A stretch of 64,000 bases of DNA, taken from assembly GCA_010909725.1 (NCBI GenBank), contig JAACMV010000005.1, positions 868,001 through 932,000 of the forward strand, written 5' to 3'. Of this stretch, positions 1-9,495 are shown in pieces (position 1 is the stretch's first letter; each line of letters begins with the position of its first letter). The position numbers and the translations under genes were made by a program. The notes under the pieces are model-generated. The model ran no database searches. It was not told the DNA's origin and saw nothing but the letters and a program-made list of their open reading frames with translations. Origin of the DNA: Picochlorum sp. 'celeri'. Lineage: Eukaryota; Chlorophyta; Trebouxiophyceae.

Positions 1-385
1 CCTGACTGGCCAATTTCAAGGTGACACCCTTGGCTTCTCCCAAACTGGGATCATCAAAGTTGCCACCAATATCATAATATTTGCCATAGTTATCCGTGAA
101 TCGGATACTTCTCACTCTCACGCCATCAACGCGTGTCTGGATAGACGATATCAAAGCACCATTATACTGAAAATCTGTATAATATTGATACATCCAGCCA
201 TCTTGAGTCTTAGCCCTCACTTGGCTTCCACCATCTGGGAGATAGTAGTAGAGGCCATCATATGAAAATCCCTCGTAATATTGAATAGCGCCCGCACACC
301 CGTTCCTCCTCACGTCGACAAATAATACAAGATACAAGATGACAGTCACCGAAAGTGAGAGTCTTTGGCATGGATGTCTCCTCAT
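1..385 (-). CDS. Partial secreted protein, N-terminal 128 residues, possibly lectin-like
   Basis: An open frame starts at the ATG at 385-383 and runs off the left edge without a stop. The first 30 or so residues (MRRHPCQRLSLSVTVILYLV) are basic then hydrophobic, as in a signal peptide or signal anchor. The rest is rich in Tyr and Gly with many short beta-type stretches, ending near the edge with GGNFDDPSLGEAKGVTLKL. That ending loosely resembles the strand pattern of jacalin-type lectin domains, but I cannot confirm it from a partial protein. The gene faces away from MOT1 and shares an 823-bp divergent upstream region with it. It is real as an ORF (about 128 codons with a signal peptide); the function is unknown. 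Confidence 0.6.
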   Translation of the reverse strand, partial: MRRHPCQRLSLSVTVILYLVLFVDVRRNGCAGAIQYYEGFSYDGLYYYLPDGGSQVRAKTQDGWMYQYYTDFQYNGALISSIQTRVDGVRVRSIRFTDNYGKYYDIGGNFDDPSLGEAKGVTLKLASQ

Positions 386-1208
386 CTGTCGTGATTGTTG
401 TCTAGAGTATTGGTTTCGGTCTGAAAGTACTGCGGTACCTTTCCCCCTTGTAAGGAACTCCAGTCCTCGGGGAACCGCAATCACTGATCGACAGTGTTGA
501 GATGGAAGTAAAAAATTCAAATAGATGTATGTGTCGTGTATGGATTCTGTAGGCAAAATCTGGCATCGGCATTCTTACGGTGTGCGTAGCGTAATCCACC
601 GGATGGTACCTCGTTTGATTAAAGGACCCCAAATTTTAGGGTTTTGTCATGCCATGTGCTTGTGAGCTAAAACGGAACCTTTTAAAAAGTGTGGACACCC
701 ATCCAAAGCCAACAACAATAATTGTTCCACGTGAATACAATAGAATCCATGATGGATTCGATTGTAGCTGGATAAAGTAAGGCATTCATCCAGCAACATG
801 GCAAGAAGATGAATTTGGACAGATGTGCAGTAGTAGTAATCAAGTAATCATCATCCTAGATCTCCATGCATCAAGAACATTCACATTGCACAGTATACAA
901 TCAACCATGCATAATCCTTGAACAACTTTGAGTAACCATAACAGGAGTAGTAGCAATGTGGTCAGTGATCCTCGTCATTATCAAATCCAACCAGTCAATT
1001 GAATGCTCTCAATTGACTACGCATGGACAGTCTTGAGACTGAGCAATCATTGGGTTTGGGAACACCCAATTCTGGCATACAAATTAATTGATGTATTAGT
1101 GTAGTGAAATGGAAAAAACGGTATTTCCAGGGTTAGGAACACGGTCGTGTTGAATAGTTGCCAATGTGAAAATTCGCTATCAGAGTTCACCATACGTTGG
1201 GACTTGCC
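386..1208. other. Divergent intergenic region, no gene seen
   Basis: About 820 bp separate two divergently transcribed genes. The longest frame (402-632, minus) has no recognisable domain and I do not accept it. The part from about 660 to 1190 is AT-rich with no clear repeat. It presumably holds both promoters and 5' UTRs. Confidence 0.6.
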
Positions 1209-2888
1209 ATGCCTCAATTCCTCTGGAATACGCAGGAATATATATATTATAGATATATAGATACCCTGGGAGGGCTACGGAGATCGGTCGAACATGTATC
1301 GTGGGCAGAGCTTAGTGGCTGTTTGGGTGACCTGGGAACCTTTTTGCCCCTGGTGGTTGCTTTGACGCAGGAGGTGGGGCTCGATCTGGGGACGACTTTG
1401 CTCTTTACAGGAGTGTACAACATTGTGACTGGACTGATGTTTGATATTCCCATGCCTGTGCAACCCATGAAGACAATTGCAGCAGTTGCCTTGTCTGGGG
1501 ATGGGTTGACGATTCCTCAAATCATGGCTGCGGGTATTTTTGTGTCGGCGTGCGTCCTTGTGCTAGGCGCGGCGGGTTTGATGGGTATTGCAACACGATT
1601 GACTCCTCCACCTGTGATCAGGGGAATGCAGTTGGGAGTAGGGCTTGCACTGAGCCAGAAAGGTTTCAGATATGTTTGGTACAGGGATGGGGCATCATCA
1701 GAGGGCATGAATAGTGTGTGGGGACTGAGTGGTATTTTCGTGGGTATGTTTTTCATTGTATTTATTCTGCTATCCGTGTATAAAGCTAGTGATGCGAACA
1801 GCGACGACGTCAGTAGGCCTACTGAAGGTGGTGCATCACAGCAACAGAGAGTTGTTGATCAGGAGAATGGAGGAGAAGAGAGAGGAGAGGGCAGTGTCCC
1901 AGTGTCAGTGACCGTAAAAGAGGATACAAAGGTGTCGGTAGTTACTGAAACTGATTTTCCTTCATCATCCATGGCATCGCAATCTCCTGGAGACATTACA
2001 CTAGTGTCCTCCTCCAACCGGATGGGTAATGGCACAGCATATGGAGCCCTATCGAAGATACGTGAACTCTCTGAAAAGTATCTCCTACATCCACTGTATA
2101 TTTGCGGTGATAAAGCTGGGCAGGCATGCGGAGAGGCCAAGTATGATGTCCAGCTACAAAAGACATGTTGCTGTGGCATCCCTCCATCCTCTGGACGCCA
2201 CATCCCAGCAGCCCTCATCATCTTGGTGGTCGGTATCATACTGTCGATATGCTTCAACCCATCCATTGTCAACGGACTATCCATGGGTCCTTCAAAACCT
2301 GACGTGATTGTCCCTAATGGAGAGGAATGGAAGAGTGGTATCCTTCGAGCAGGACTACCTCAACTGCCCTTGACAACTCTCAACTCTGTCATCTCAGTCA
2401 CTCAGTTGGCAAATGAGTGGTTCCCAGACAGATACTCTAAACCAGGATCCGTGGCGACTTCGGTTGGACTGATGAATTTGGTGGGATGCTGGTTTGGAGC
2501 AATGCCAAGTTGCCACGGAGCAGGAGGTCTTGCAGCGCAAGTACGATTTGGAGCTCGATGGGGCACCGCACCCGTCATCCTCGGTGTCATGAAAATATTC
2601 TTGGGATTACTATTTGGATCCTCGTTACTGAGTCTCCTGCAAGAATTCCCCCTTTCTATGCTTGGCGCAATGCTTGTCTTCTCAGGTATTGAGCTTGCCT
2701 CTGTAGCCAAGGGCCAAAAAGGGGAACGAGGAATGGCCATTATGCTTTTGACGGCAGCTATTGGTCTCGCAACAGGCAATATTTCCATCGGTGTCGCCGT
2801 TGGTTTAGCGTGTGCCTACATCGTAGCTTTGTGGGATCATCTATTGATGCTTGCAAGCGCCCAACGGTGGCCTATATTTACTAGGTGA
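1209..2888 (+). CDS. MOT1: Molybdate transporter, MOT1 family
   Basis: Single-exon gene, 559 residues from the ATG at 1209; the frame is open from 1197, but that codon is TTG. The family signature is clear: GDLGTFLPLVVALTQ near the N-terminus, then FTGVYNIVTGLMFDIPMPVQ and PMKTIAAVAL, and near the C-terminus PSCHGAGGLAAQVRFGARWG. MOT1 proteins are SulP-related membrane carriers that import molybdate for molybdenum cofactor synthesis. Several hydrophobic segments are visible on both sides of a hydrophilic insertion of about 150 residues (roughly codons 195-340), rich in Ser, Glu and Gln with a Cys-rich end (KTCCCGIPP). That insertion is longer than I expect for the family. A TGTAA poly(A)-type signal lies about 50 nt after the stop. 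Confidence 0.93.
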   Translation: MPQFLWNTQEYIYYRYIDTLGGLRRSVEHVSWAELSGCLGDLGTFLPLVVALTQEVGLDLGTTLLFTGVYNIVTGLMFDIPMPVQPMKTIAAVALSGDGLTIPQIMAAGIFVSACVLVLGAAGLMGIATRLTPPPVIRGMQLGVGLALSQKGFRYVWYRDGASSEGMNSVWGLSGIFVGMFFIVFILLSVYKASDANSDDVSRPTEGGASQQQRVVDQENGGEERGEGSVPVSVTVKEDTKVSVVTETDFPSSSMASQSPGDITLVSSSNRMGNGTAYGALSKIRELSEKYLLHPLYICGDKAGQACGEAKYDVQLQKTCCCGIPPSSGRHIPAALIILVVGIILSICFNPSIVNGLSMGPSKPDVIVPNGEEWKSGILRAGLPQLPLTTLNSVISVTQLANEWFPDRYSKPGSVATSVGLMNLVGCWFGAMPSCHGAGGLAAQVRFGARWGTAPVILGVMKIFLGLLFGSSLLSLLQEFPLSMLGAMLVFSGIELASVAKGQKGERGMAIMLLTAAIGLATGNISIGVAVGLACAYIVALWDHLLMLASAQRWPIFTR

Positions 2889-3002
2889 CGGAAATTTCCT
2901 CCTTGCGTTGTATTTATAAATTAATGTACACATTATCATTGTAACATTATTCAAATACTAGTTTTTGAATACCGAAAGTAACAGAAAGAGATAGAGGGTC
3001 GC

Positions 3003-3251
3003 ATGTCTCAGAACAATAAGGATTTCAAACCATTCACAACCCCTCCAGGGTATAGACCTCCGACCCTGGCAGAGTGCTGGAAATATTTCTATAAACAACA
3101 CCCATATTACAGATATGGATATTCGGCAGTCATTGTTCTAGGTATCGTGGGCTATCTTGCATCAGATCAACGGAAGGAAACCCACCCACCAGTGGCCAAA
3201 AATACGCGAGATGAGGATGTCGACAATCATATATCTTCAGAGAATACCTAA
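3003..3251 (+). CDS. Small single-pass membrane protein, unknown
   Basis: 82 residues, starting at the ATG 115 bp after the MOT1 stop on the same strand. The N-terminal third is polar and Pro-rich (TTPPGYRPPTLAECWKYFYK). One hydrophobic segment (YSAVIVLGIVGYLA) follows, then an acidic tail. The aromatic cluster HPYYRYGYS directly before the membrane segment is typical of small organelle or ER inner-membrane subunits, but I do not recognise the family. The frame is plausible because it has a single clean membrane helix and a normal start context. It could be a mitochondrial or ER accessory subunit; that is a guess from size and layout only. Confidence 0.55.
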   Translation: MSQNNKDFKPFTTPPGYRPPTLAECWKYFYKQHPYYRYGYSAVIVLGIVGYLASDQRKETHPPVAKNTRDEDVDNHISSENT

Positions 3252-3790
3252 AGACGCTCGGACAAGGCCTGAAACCCTTGCATTGATACCGCTGAGAGCC
3301 AAATAGCCGGTAAATATGCCGTAAAAAGACACAATAAAAAAGTGTGGCCAAGTACCAGTCGACGCGAGTGTCGAGAGGGTGTGGAACTATGCCAGCGTGG
3401 TGTGTGTACTCGCCCAATCACGATGAGCCACTTCCTGCTCAGCTCTCTGGACACTGCCGAGGATTGGGATTGTGATCAGAATGCATGCAGTTTCATGCCT
3501 CGACCTGGTCGTCCCAGGCAGGGCGCGTTGCCCAGGCACATGGGACGGATCCATATCCTTGGACGACTCCGGGATTACATCAACAGACGTGTGCAACTCT
3601 TGTGTACGAGGCATTCTGTGCTCTCATATACTTGTATTTCTTGCACATTTCCTCTTTAGATTTGTGTACAGCTTGAGAAGGAGCGTGGGGGTACTCGGTA
3701 GACTGGGACTAGCCGCGTCGGACTTTTACTTCCCTGCTTCACACAGTGACTTGTACAGAGTAAGCATTCGCAATACACAATTTTCCATCA
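3252..3790. other. Gene-less stretch with a GC-richer core
   Basis: About 540 bp with overlapping short frames on both strands, none with a recognisable domain. The core, about 3340-3620, is clearly richer in G and C than the other intergenic regions here. It could be the long 5' leader of the next gene or a structured non-coding RNA. I could not match it to SRP, RNase P/MRP or spliceosomal RNA by eye. Confidence 0.4.
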
Positions 3791-4378
3791 ATGCTTGGTG
3801 GGTATTCGAAAACAGAACAGCACATGCATCCTGGGAATGCTGCAGTCGATATCTCTGTGAGGGCTGGCACAACGGACGCCCAGAATGCTGCTCCCGGGAT
3901 GATGTCGCAGAAGCAGCAGATAGAATTAATCCTTCGATCGTGCATGGAGCCGATGGAAATTAATGTTGCGTGTGAGAACCCGGAATGCGCCTCTTTACTG
4001 CGTGTCATGGTGCCTGAGAGTGTTCACAGGCTTGCACCTCCAAGTCTTGTTATTCGATGTGCTGGGTGTGGGAAATTGTTGTCAGTGTCTCTGCCAGCAG
4101 AGACGTATATTCAACATCGCACGAAACAGCTGCAAATGATGCAAGAGAAGCAGGATCAATTGAAACAGTTGCAGCTTCTTGAGCAAGAGATTCAACAAAA
4201 GAGGAAATTCTTGGAGGAGCAGATGAAATCTTTCCAGGCGAATACTGTAGAAGAAAAGGATACGAATAGGCAAAGTGGATCACATCGTGTGGAGGATATG
4301 CAGGATCAAGAAGAGGCCTTGGTGACCCCAGTTTTGCAACGAGGACTCAAACCTTCTGAATCCCCAGAGTCTGCCTGA
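3791..4378 (+). CDS. YABBY-like zinc-finger protein with glutamine-rich coiled coil
   Basis: 195 residues from the ATG at 3791. Residues about 60-100 contain CENPEC, then MVPES, then IRCAGCGKLLSVSLP: two cysteine pairs about 30 residues apart. The second half matches the YABBY zinc finger pattern (RCGHCxxLLSVN) well, and the VxVP spacing after the first pair agrees too. The YABBY HMG-like C-terminal domain is absent. Instead a Gln/Glu/Lys-rich stretch of about 50 residues (TKQLQMMQEKQDQLKQLQLL onward) should form a coiled coil, followed by a polar tail. In plants YABBY proteins are transcription factors. Here I infer only a small zinc-ribbon protein that probably multimerises. A later in-frame start (MMSQ, about residue 37) is possible. 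Confidence 0.65.
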   Translation: MLGGYSKTEQHMHPGNAAVDISVRAGTTDAQNAAPGMMSQKQQIELILRSCMEPMEINVACENPECASLLRVMVPESVHRLAPPSLVIRCAGCGKLLSVSLPAETYIQHRTKQLQMMQEKQDQLKQLQLLEQEIQQKRKFLEEQMKSFQANTVEEKDTNRQSGSHRVEDMQDQEEALVTPVLQRGLKPSESPESA

Positions 4379-4553
4379 GAGTACGATCTTTTCTTGTCAT
4401 TGTGCAGGAATCTACACCATCATCTGATACGTATAATAACACCAATAATCTTTAGTACTAGATTGACAATAAGAGTAGCGGTAAAACTGGTCATATTCAT
4501 CCATTGCATGATACAAATCAAAATGTACACTGTAAAACACGTCACATCCTGAT

Positions 4554-5867
4554 TCACCCCGCATGCTTTGCTTGCGATTGAAGAGCTTGTCGAGCCCACT
4601 CAGGCAAATAATCAATCATGTACAAAATAATATCTGGATATGATTCAATATACTGTCGCGACACGTGAATCAGTATGGCCATCATTGTGACAAAGCATAC
4701 CACTAGTATGAGTGCTGATATGCTTCCAAATGCCCTCTCCTGTGACACATTTGTCAGCGTTGCACTCGCATCGGCGGACACAGAAACAATCGCAGAGTCA
4801 TCAGGAGTAAATGCCACAGCTGTCGCAAAGGTCATATGAGCCCCTTTGACATGCTTTTCTGTTTTTAAGGATTCTGTTGATACCAGGCACTGGTCTGCAT
4901 CAGGGGTGACAACAGCAATCTTCGCCCCATTATGACTCAGTTCAAAGCCACTTATAGGACAAGCTACAACCTTTCGCACGCAATCTAATGTCAGGGCACC
5001 ATCGTCAGTCTGCCTCCATCGCACAATGTATCCATTGCCCTTTGAATTTCCAGCAGCATAGAGCGCAATACCTTTATGGTCTATGGTAGAGACGCATCTA
5101 AAAAGCGATAATCGAGGTATATCCGAGGGTTTTTCTAACAAACAAAGCATCTGCATATCTTCCACATTCCAAAGAGAACAACTCCCACTCTCATCAACAG
5201 CCAACACAATGCCATCACTATGAGCACTACTGAAATCAACATTCCTCACAGCCTTGCGTCTATCTTTACTCACATCCAGCTCTCCTTGTCGTTTCAACGT
5301 CGGCCATGATATTATATGAACCTTTCCATCCTCCGTACCAAGCGCTAATAATGTCCCATCTGAGCTGAATGACATGCACTTGATCACACCTAAAAAGGAG
5401 GAGCACTTCTCTGCTGCACTCATCACACTTGGAGACGGCCAAGAAAGCACTGGCAGAGCCTCATTGTCCTTCGTCGTAATCTGAATCACCTTGATCCCTC
5501 CTGTAGCCAGTGAGATCACCATTGATTTGCCAGACGGGTGCATTTTCATTCGGTACGGGGCATCCTGCCCAACGTTGAACTTGGCAACTTCCTCTGTCAA
5601 TTTTGAATCTCCAGCACGCTGAACCATGACAATTCTGCAACGAAGAATTTAAAAAAATGGCGACATCAGTATCGTAAAAGCAGATCCATTCGCAGTTGAA
5701 AACACAGTGTCAGTTCGAGAAGATTTATACACAGGACATGATCCAACGAAGACGCACTTATTTTCAATTCCCATATTCCCACCGCCACACATGTATCCAA
5801 TGGAATTAAACCATTCTATTGCGTACAGCGGTGCCCCGTATTTTTGCAATGTATCTGATTTTGGCAT
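4554..5867 (-). CDS. SEC12: SEC12-like WD40 membrane protein (Sar1 GEF / PHF1 family)
   Basis: Two exons. Exon 1 is 5867-5758 (ATG at 5867-5865) and exon 2 is 5634-4554, with a 123-nt intron (donor GTGCGT, acceptor TTGCAG); 396 residues. The joined N-terminus reads QKYGAPLYAIEW, then GGGN, then GIENKIVMV, the start typical of Sec12-like proteins. WD-type blades follow, including GNGYIVRW, then a single hydrophobic segment near residue 340 (SALILVVCFVTMMAILI) and a short C-terminal tail. Sec12 is an ER-anchored exchange factor that loads Sar1 with GTP to start COPII coats; in plants the PHF1 branch helps phosphate transporters leave the ER, and I cannot tell the branches apart. It lies 161 bp downstream of EFL1 on the same strand. 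Confidence 0.88.
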
Positions 5868-6028
5868 GATCTCCACTTTTCAAAACCACAGCAACGGTAT
5901 CATTCAAAGGGGCGATTATAGGGTCTACTATATCTATATTATTATTATATTCATTCAAAATAAATAAACTGGCTCCAGTGGAGCCTTCTAGATCGGGTTG
6001 ACAATTCCCAACTTGGCTGCGCATCTGG

Positions 6029-9000
6029 CTATTTCCTTCTGGCTCGTGTCCTCTGCTTTGTTGCATTTTCCACGACTTTCTTCTCGACTGGGAGACCTTT
6101 TCTAGTACGCACAGCATCTATAAGCCTTCGGGCAAGATTTTGAGTTCCAACTCCTTGGCCTTCTTCTCCAAACTCTTCTCTTTCTTCCTCTGTAAGTGGC
6201 TGGAAGAAAGGATCAATGTCCAGCCTTTCCCAATGAGAGAGCATGAGAGACGCTGATGCGCTTCCAGAGGATTTTCTGCGAAGCTCGTCAACAAATCCAA
6301 AGGACGCTTCAACTGGTAAATGGGCTAGAATGACAAAGAGACCGGATCCCTCTCTTAGTTCTTCTCGCAAGACCTTGGCCCGTCTTCTTCCAAGGACAGC
6401 ATATACAGCTGCCAAACCTTCTGAGGAGGTTGAAATCTCGCAAAGGAAATGGGCTTCTACGATGCGGGGGCTATTTTCTAAAATACATCGCCGAATGCCT
6501 TGTTTGACGACGGCACTGACCTGGCCATTGAATGGGCCAAACACATCCTCTTGCAAGGGGAGGGTTGCAGTTCCAGTGCTACTCTGTGAGAAGCATAGCT
6601 TGGCCTGAATATTAACGAGTATACCCCTAAGAGGTTCATCACATAAAGGTCCGGATGCACTTGCCATTTGGAATCCAGCAGAAATACCCGATATGATTGC
6701 ATGGATGGCTGATTGAGTAGATGTGATCAAGGACTCTTTTTCCTCTGCCGATGAGTCTGCACGCACGACGCCATATTCTTCCAGAAGCTGGAGAATTGCG
6801 TCTCCTTTATATGATTCGTTGCTTGAGGAATGCTTATCGAGTCCCAGGAGATGAGAAATGTGGGGAGACCCCGTCGGTATTGGGACATCAATGGTGGCTG
6901 GTGAGATTTCCTTTGGGCTTTGCTCATCCTCTTCTGTATGACGCTCTATCTTTGTCTTGCCAGCGTGTACTACATTGTCTTCAGGCTCCATCCATAGGTT
7001 TATCTCGGAGGTTTTGGTCGACATAAGGAGGATATTGGGACCAACACGCTTTGGTCCAAATTGCCAGATTCCATGGCATACGTTCTGAAGGTTGCCAGCC
7101 TGTAATATGGACTGCTTTAAATCCGCCAATTTTTCCTGTATTTCTTCCAAATTCCTTTCTTTCGCATCTGCTCTCATCAAAGCTACCAATACATCCTCAA
7201 GAGTTTCAATATCTGAAGAAACTTTGTTGGTAAGTGGCTTTATTTGTATTCGTAGTTCACATGCCTTGCCTGCCGTGAGGACACTTACTGTCTTGGTTGC
7301 AACTGTGTCCTCTGCGATTGATTCTTTAAATCTGACCAGAGGAGGTGATACGACGAGCTCAACCCTAGCGAACCTCTCTCTCAAGTCTTTAATGCATGTT
7401 TCAAGATGGACTTCCCCTGCTGCACACAGGACATGCTCACCACTATCTTGGAAAATGACCTTCACCAGAGGATCTGCTCGATGCAGTAATTTCATTCCAT
7501 TTTCAAATTTCTCCATATCTCCTGGGTGCGCTGGTTCGACTGCAACTTGCACGATTGGTGCTGCTTGGAACATGAGAGGTGCGATGGGCTTGCACATGGG
7601 TGTGGATGATAATGTTGCCGATTTCAGAATTGCCATTTCCAAGCCACTCATTGCTAGTATATTTCCAGCTGGAACTTTGTCAAGAAATTCTAATCCTCTG
7701 CCCATCATGAGGTATAGCTCATTAATCTTTGCTTTGGAGATGGAAGGGTTGGTCTCATCATGAGCCATTGTAATAGGATCATAATCTGCCTGAAGTACGT
7801 ACACATCCTGTCCTTCTTTGATTACTCCTGCAAAAACTCGCCCAAAGGCTAAAAATGTTTCTTCTTTTGCATCGAGTGATCGTGATGGCTGCCCAATCTT
7901 CCTAGGGAGGCTTGTCAGTGGAACCGACACCATTTTGGACACATAAATGACAAGGGGAGCAGTCTCTCGTGTGTCACAGGACGTGATTGCCTCTTTTACT
8001 TCTCTCAACAGAGCACTTTGATTTCCATCTTGTTGAGGCAGAAAGCGATCAATCCTGTTAGGTGCAGCTACTCTAGGGTTTGGCAAAAACTGTACCCCCA
8101 TGGTTAATATTGCATCAGACAAGGGCAACCAAGATCGCATGAAACCTCTCAGCGCGACTCGAGCATCTGCATGCTGTGTCAACTGCTTTGATTTTTCGTC
8201 TATACTCAACTTATCAGCGAGCTGCTGCAGTATCCCCTTGTGGTCTGCATGAGGCATACATGCCCCATATGCCTTGAAAATTGGTTCCAATATCCAACTG
8301 ACAAATAACGGCGTGCCGCCACTCCCCGGCTTGATCGGAACGATTCTCTTTGATTTTGCACTAAATGAATAATTTCCCCAGAGAGCCTTATGTAGCGGTT
8401 CAGCTTTGCACTGTAATTTTTTGGAGTATATTTTGGCAAACTGCTGCACATTGAATGCCCAACCATCAAATGCACTCCCAAAAGCCACATTCCCTTTCTC
8501 CGGCGAGAAATAATCCTCTTCGTCTTCATCATCACTTTTGTCGTCTTCCCTGTTGATGGATACTGCATGCAAGTCCTCTTGATAGTCCAAAAAGGCATCT
8601 GCCTCAGAAATGAATTTTTCAGACTCAAACGATGAAAGCACCATATTAACATTACTCACGATCGATACAATTCTTGTATATGCTTCTAATGGATCGAGTT
8701 CTAATTCAAGTATCATTCTATCAATCTTATTGATGACCAGACACATCTCTAACCTCTCTTCCCATGCCTGCCTCAACACAGCATGTGTTTGAATACAAAC
8801 CCCTTCCACCGCATCAACTAGAACAAAAGCACCATCACTAAGACGCGCAGCAGTCGAAACCTCGCTACAAAAATCAATATGGCCAGGAGAATCGATCAAA
8901 TTAAACAAGTACCCAGAGTCAAGCACTTCTCGAGGCTCTCCCTTTGGGATATGCAGCAGTGATATAGAGGAACTCTTCATCGTGATCCCCCTCGCTTGCT

Positions 9001-9311
9001 CATCCTCATTACTATCCATATATCGAAGCTCTCCAGCTAGACGAGGGTGAATAAGCCCATTAGATGCGATCAGATGATCAGACAGGGTCGTTTTCCCATG
9101 GTCCACGTGAGCCAATATACAAACATTCCGAATTTTCGCCTACAAACCCATTCATAAGCGACTTAAAGTGATATAAAGTATACATATTTAAGATTTAATG
9201 GCACATTGCGTCATTGTACGTCCATGCACAATACCTGCATGTCACATGTCAGGGGGAAATCCGTACCGTCTGTTGCTGGAGAGCCACAATTGTCTGTGTA
9301 TCCACCTCCAT
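6029..9311 (-). CDS. EFL1: Elongation factor-like GTPase 1 (60S subunit maturation)
   Basis: Exon 1 is only 45 nt (9311-9267; MEVDTQTIVALQQQT) and exon 2 is 9139-6029, with a 127-nt intron (donor GTACGG, acceptor TGTAG); 1051 residues. The splice restores the family's N-terminus: LQQQT joined to AKIRNVCILAHVDHGKTTL. GTPase motifs visible: G1 AHVDHGKTT, G2 region RGITMKSS, G3 DSPGH, G4 NKID. EF-G/EF2-like domains II-V follow, and the C-terminus is basic. EFL1 works with SBDS to evict eIF6 from new 60S subunits in the cytoplasm. The length fits the family (about 1000-1120). It is EFL1 rather than EF2 because of the insertion after G4 and the divergent C-terminal half. Confidence 0.93.
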
Positions 9312-9495
9312 ATCTTTATATTTACTTTTCTAGAATTCAAACATGTATGAATCAAGAACATGAGGAATTCAAGTCGTGACGAGTGATCTCCATATTTAGA
9401 GATTTGTACAATTTCAGCAATCGCTCCCTCAATACTCATTACATGTCACCCAGACCATCACATCGTTTATAGTTATATAAAATTAAGAACACAGA

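Noticed and set aside
402..632. 76-codon minus-strand frame
   Set aside because: No domain, no signal, odd composition; lies in a divergent promoter region.
1859..2284. 141-codon frame antisense to MOT1
   Set aside because: A shadow of the Ser-rich insertion of MOT1; no domain and no splice support.
3440..3560. Resemblance of the minus strand to the SRP RNA S domain (AGGTCG...GAAAC)
   Set aside because: Only a few short matches; the helix 8 pairing and Alu domain could not be found by eye.
8206..8652. 148-codon frame within EFL1 in another frame
   Set aside because: Overlaps EFL1, whose GTPase-family sequence is continuous in its own frame.
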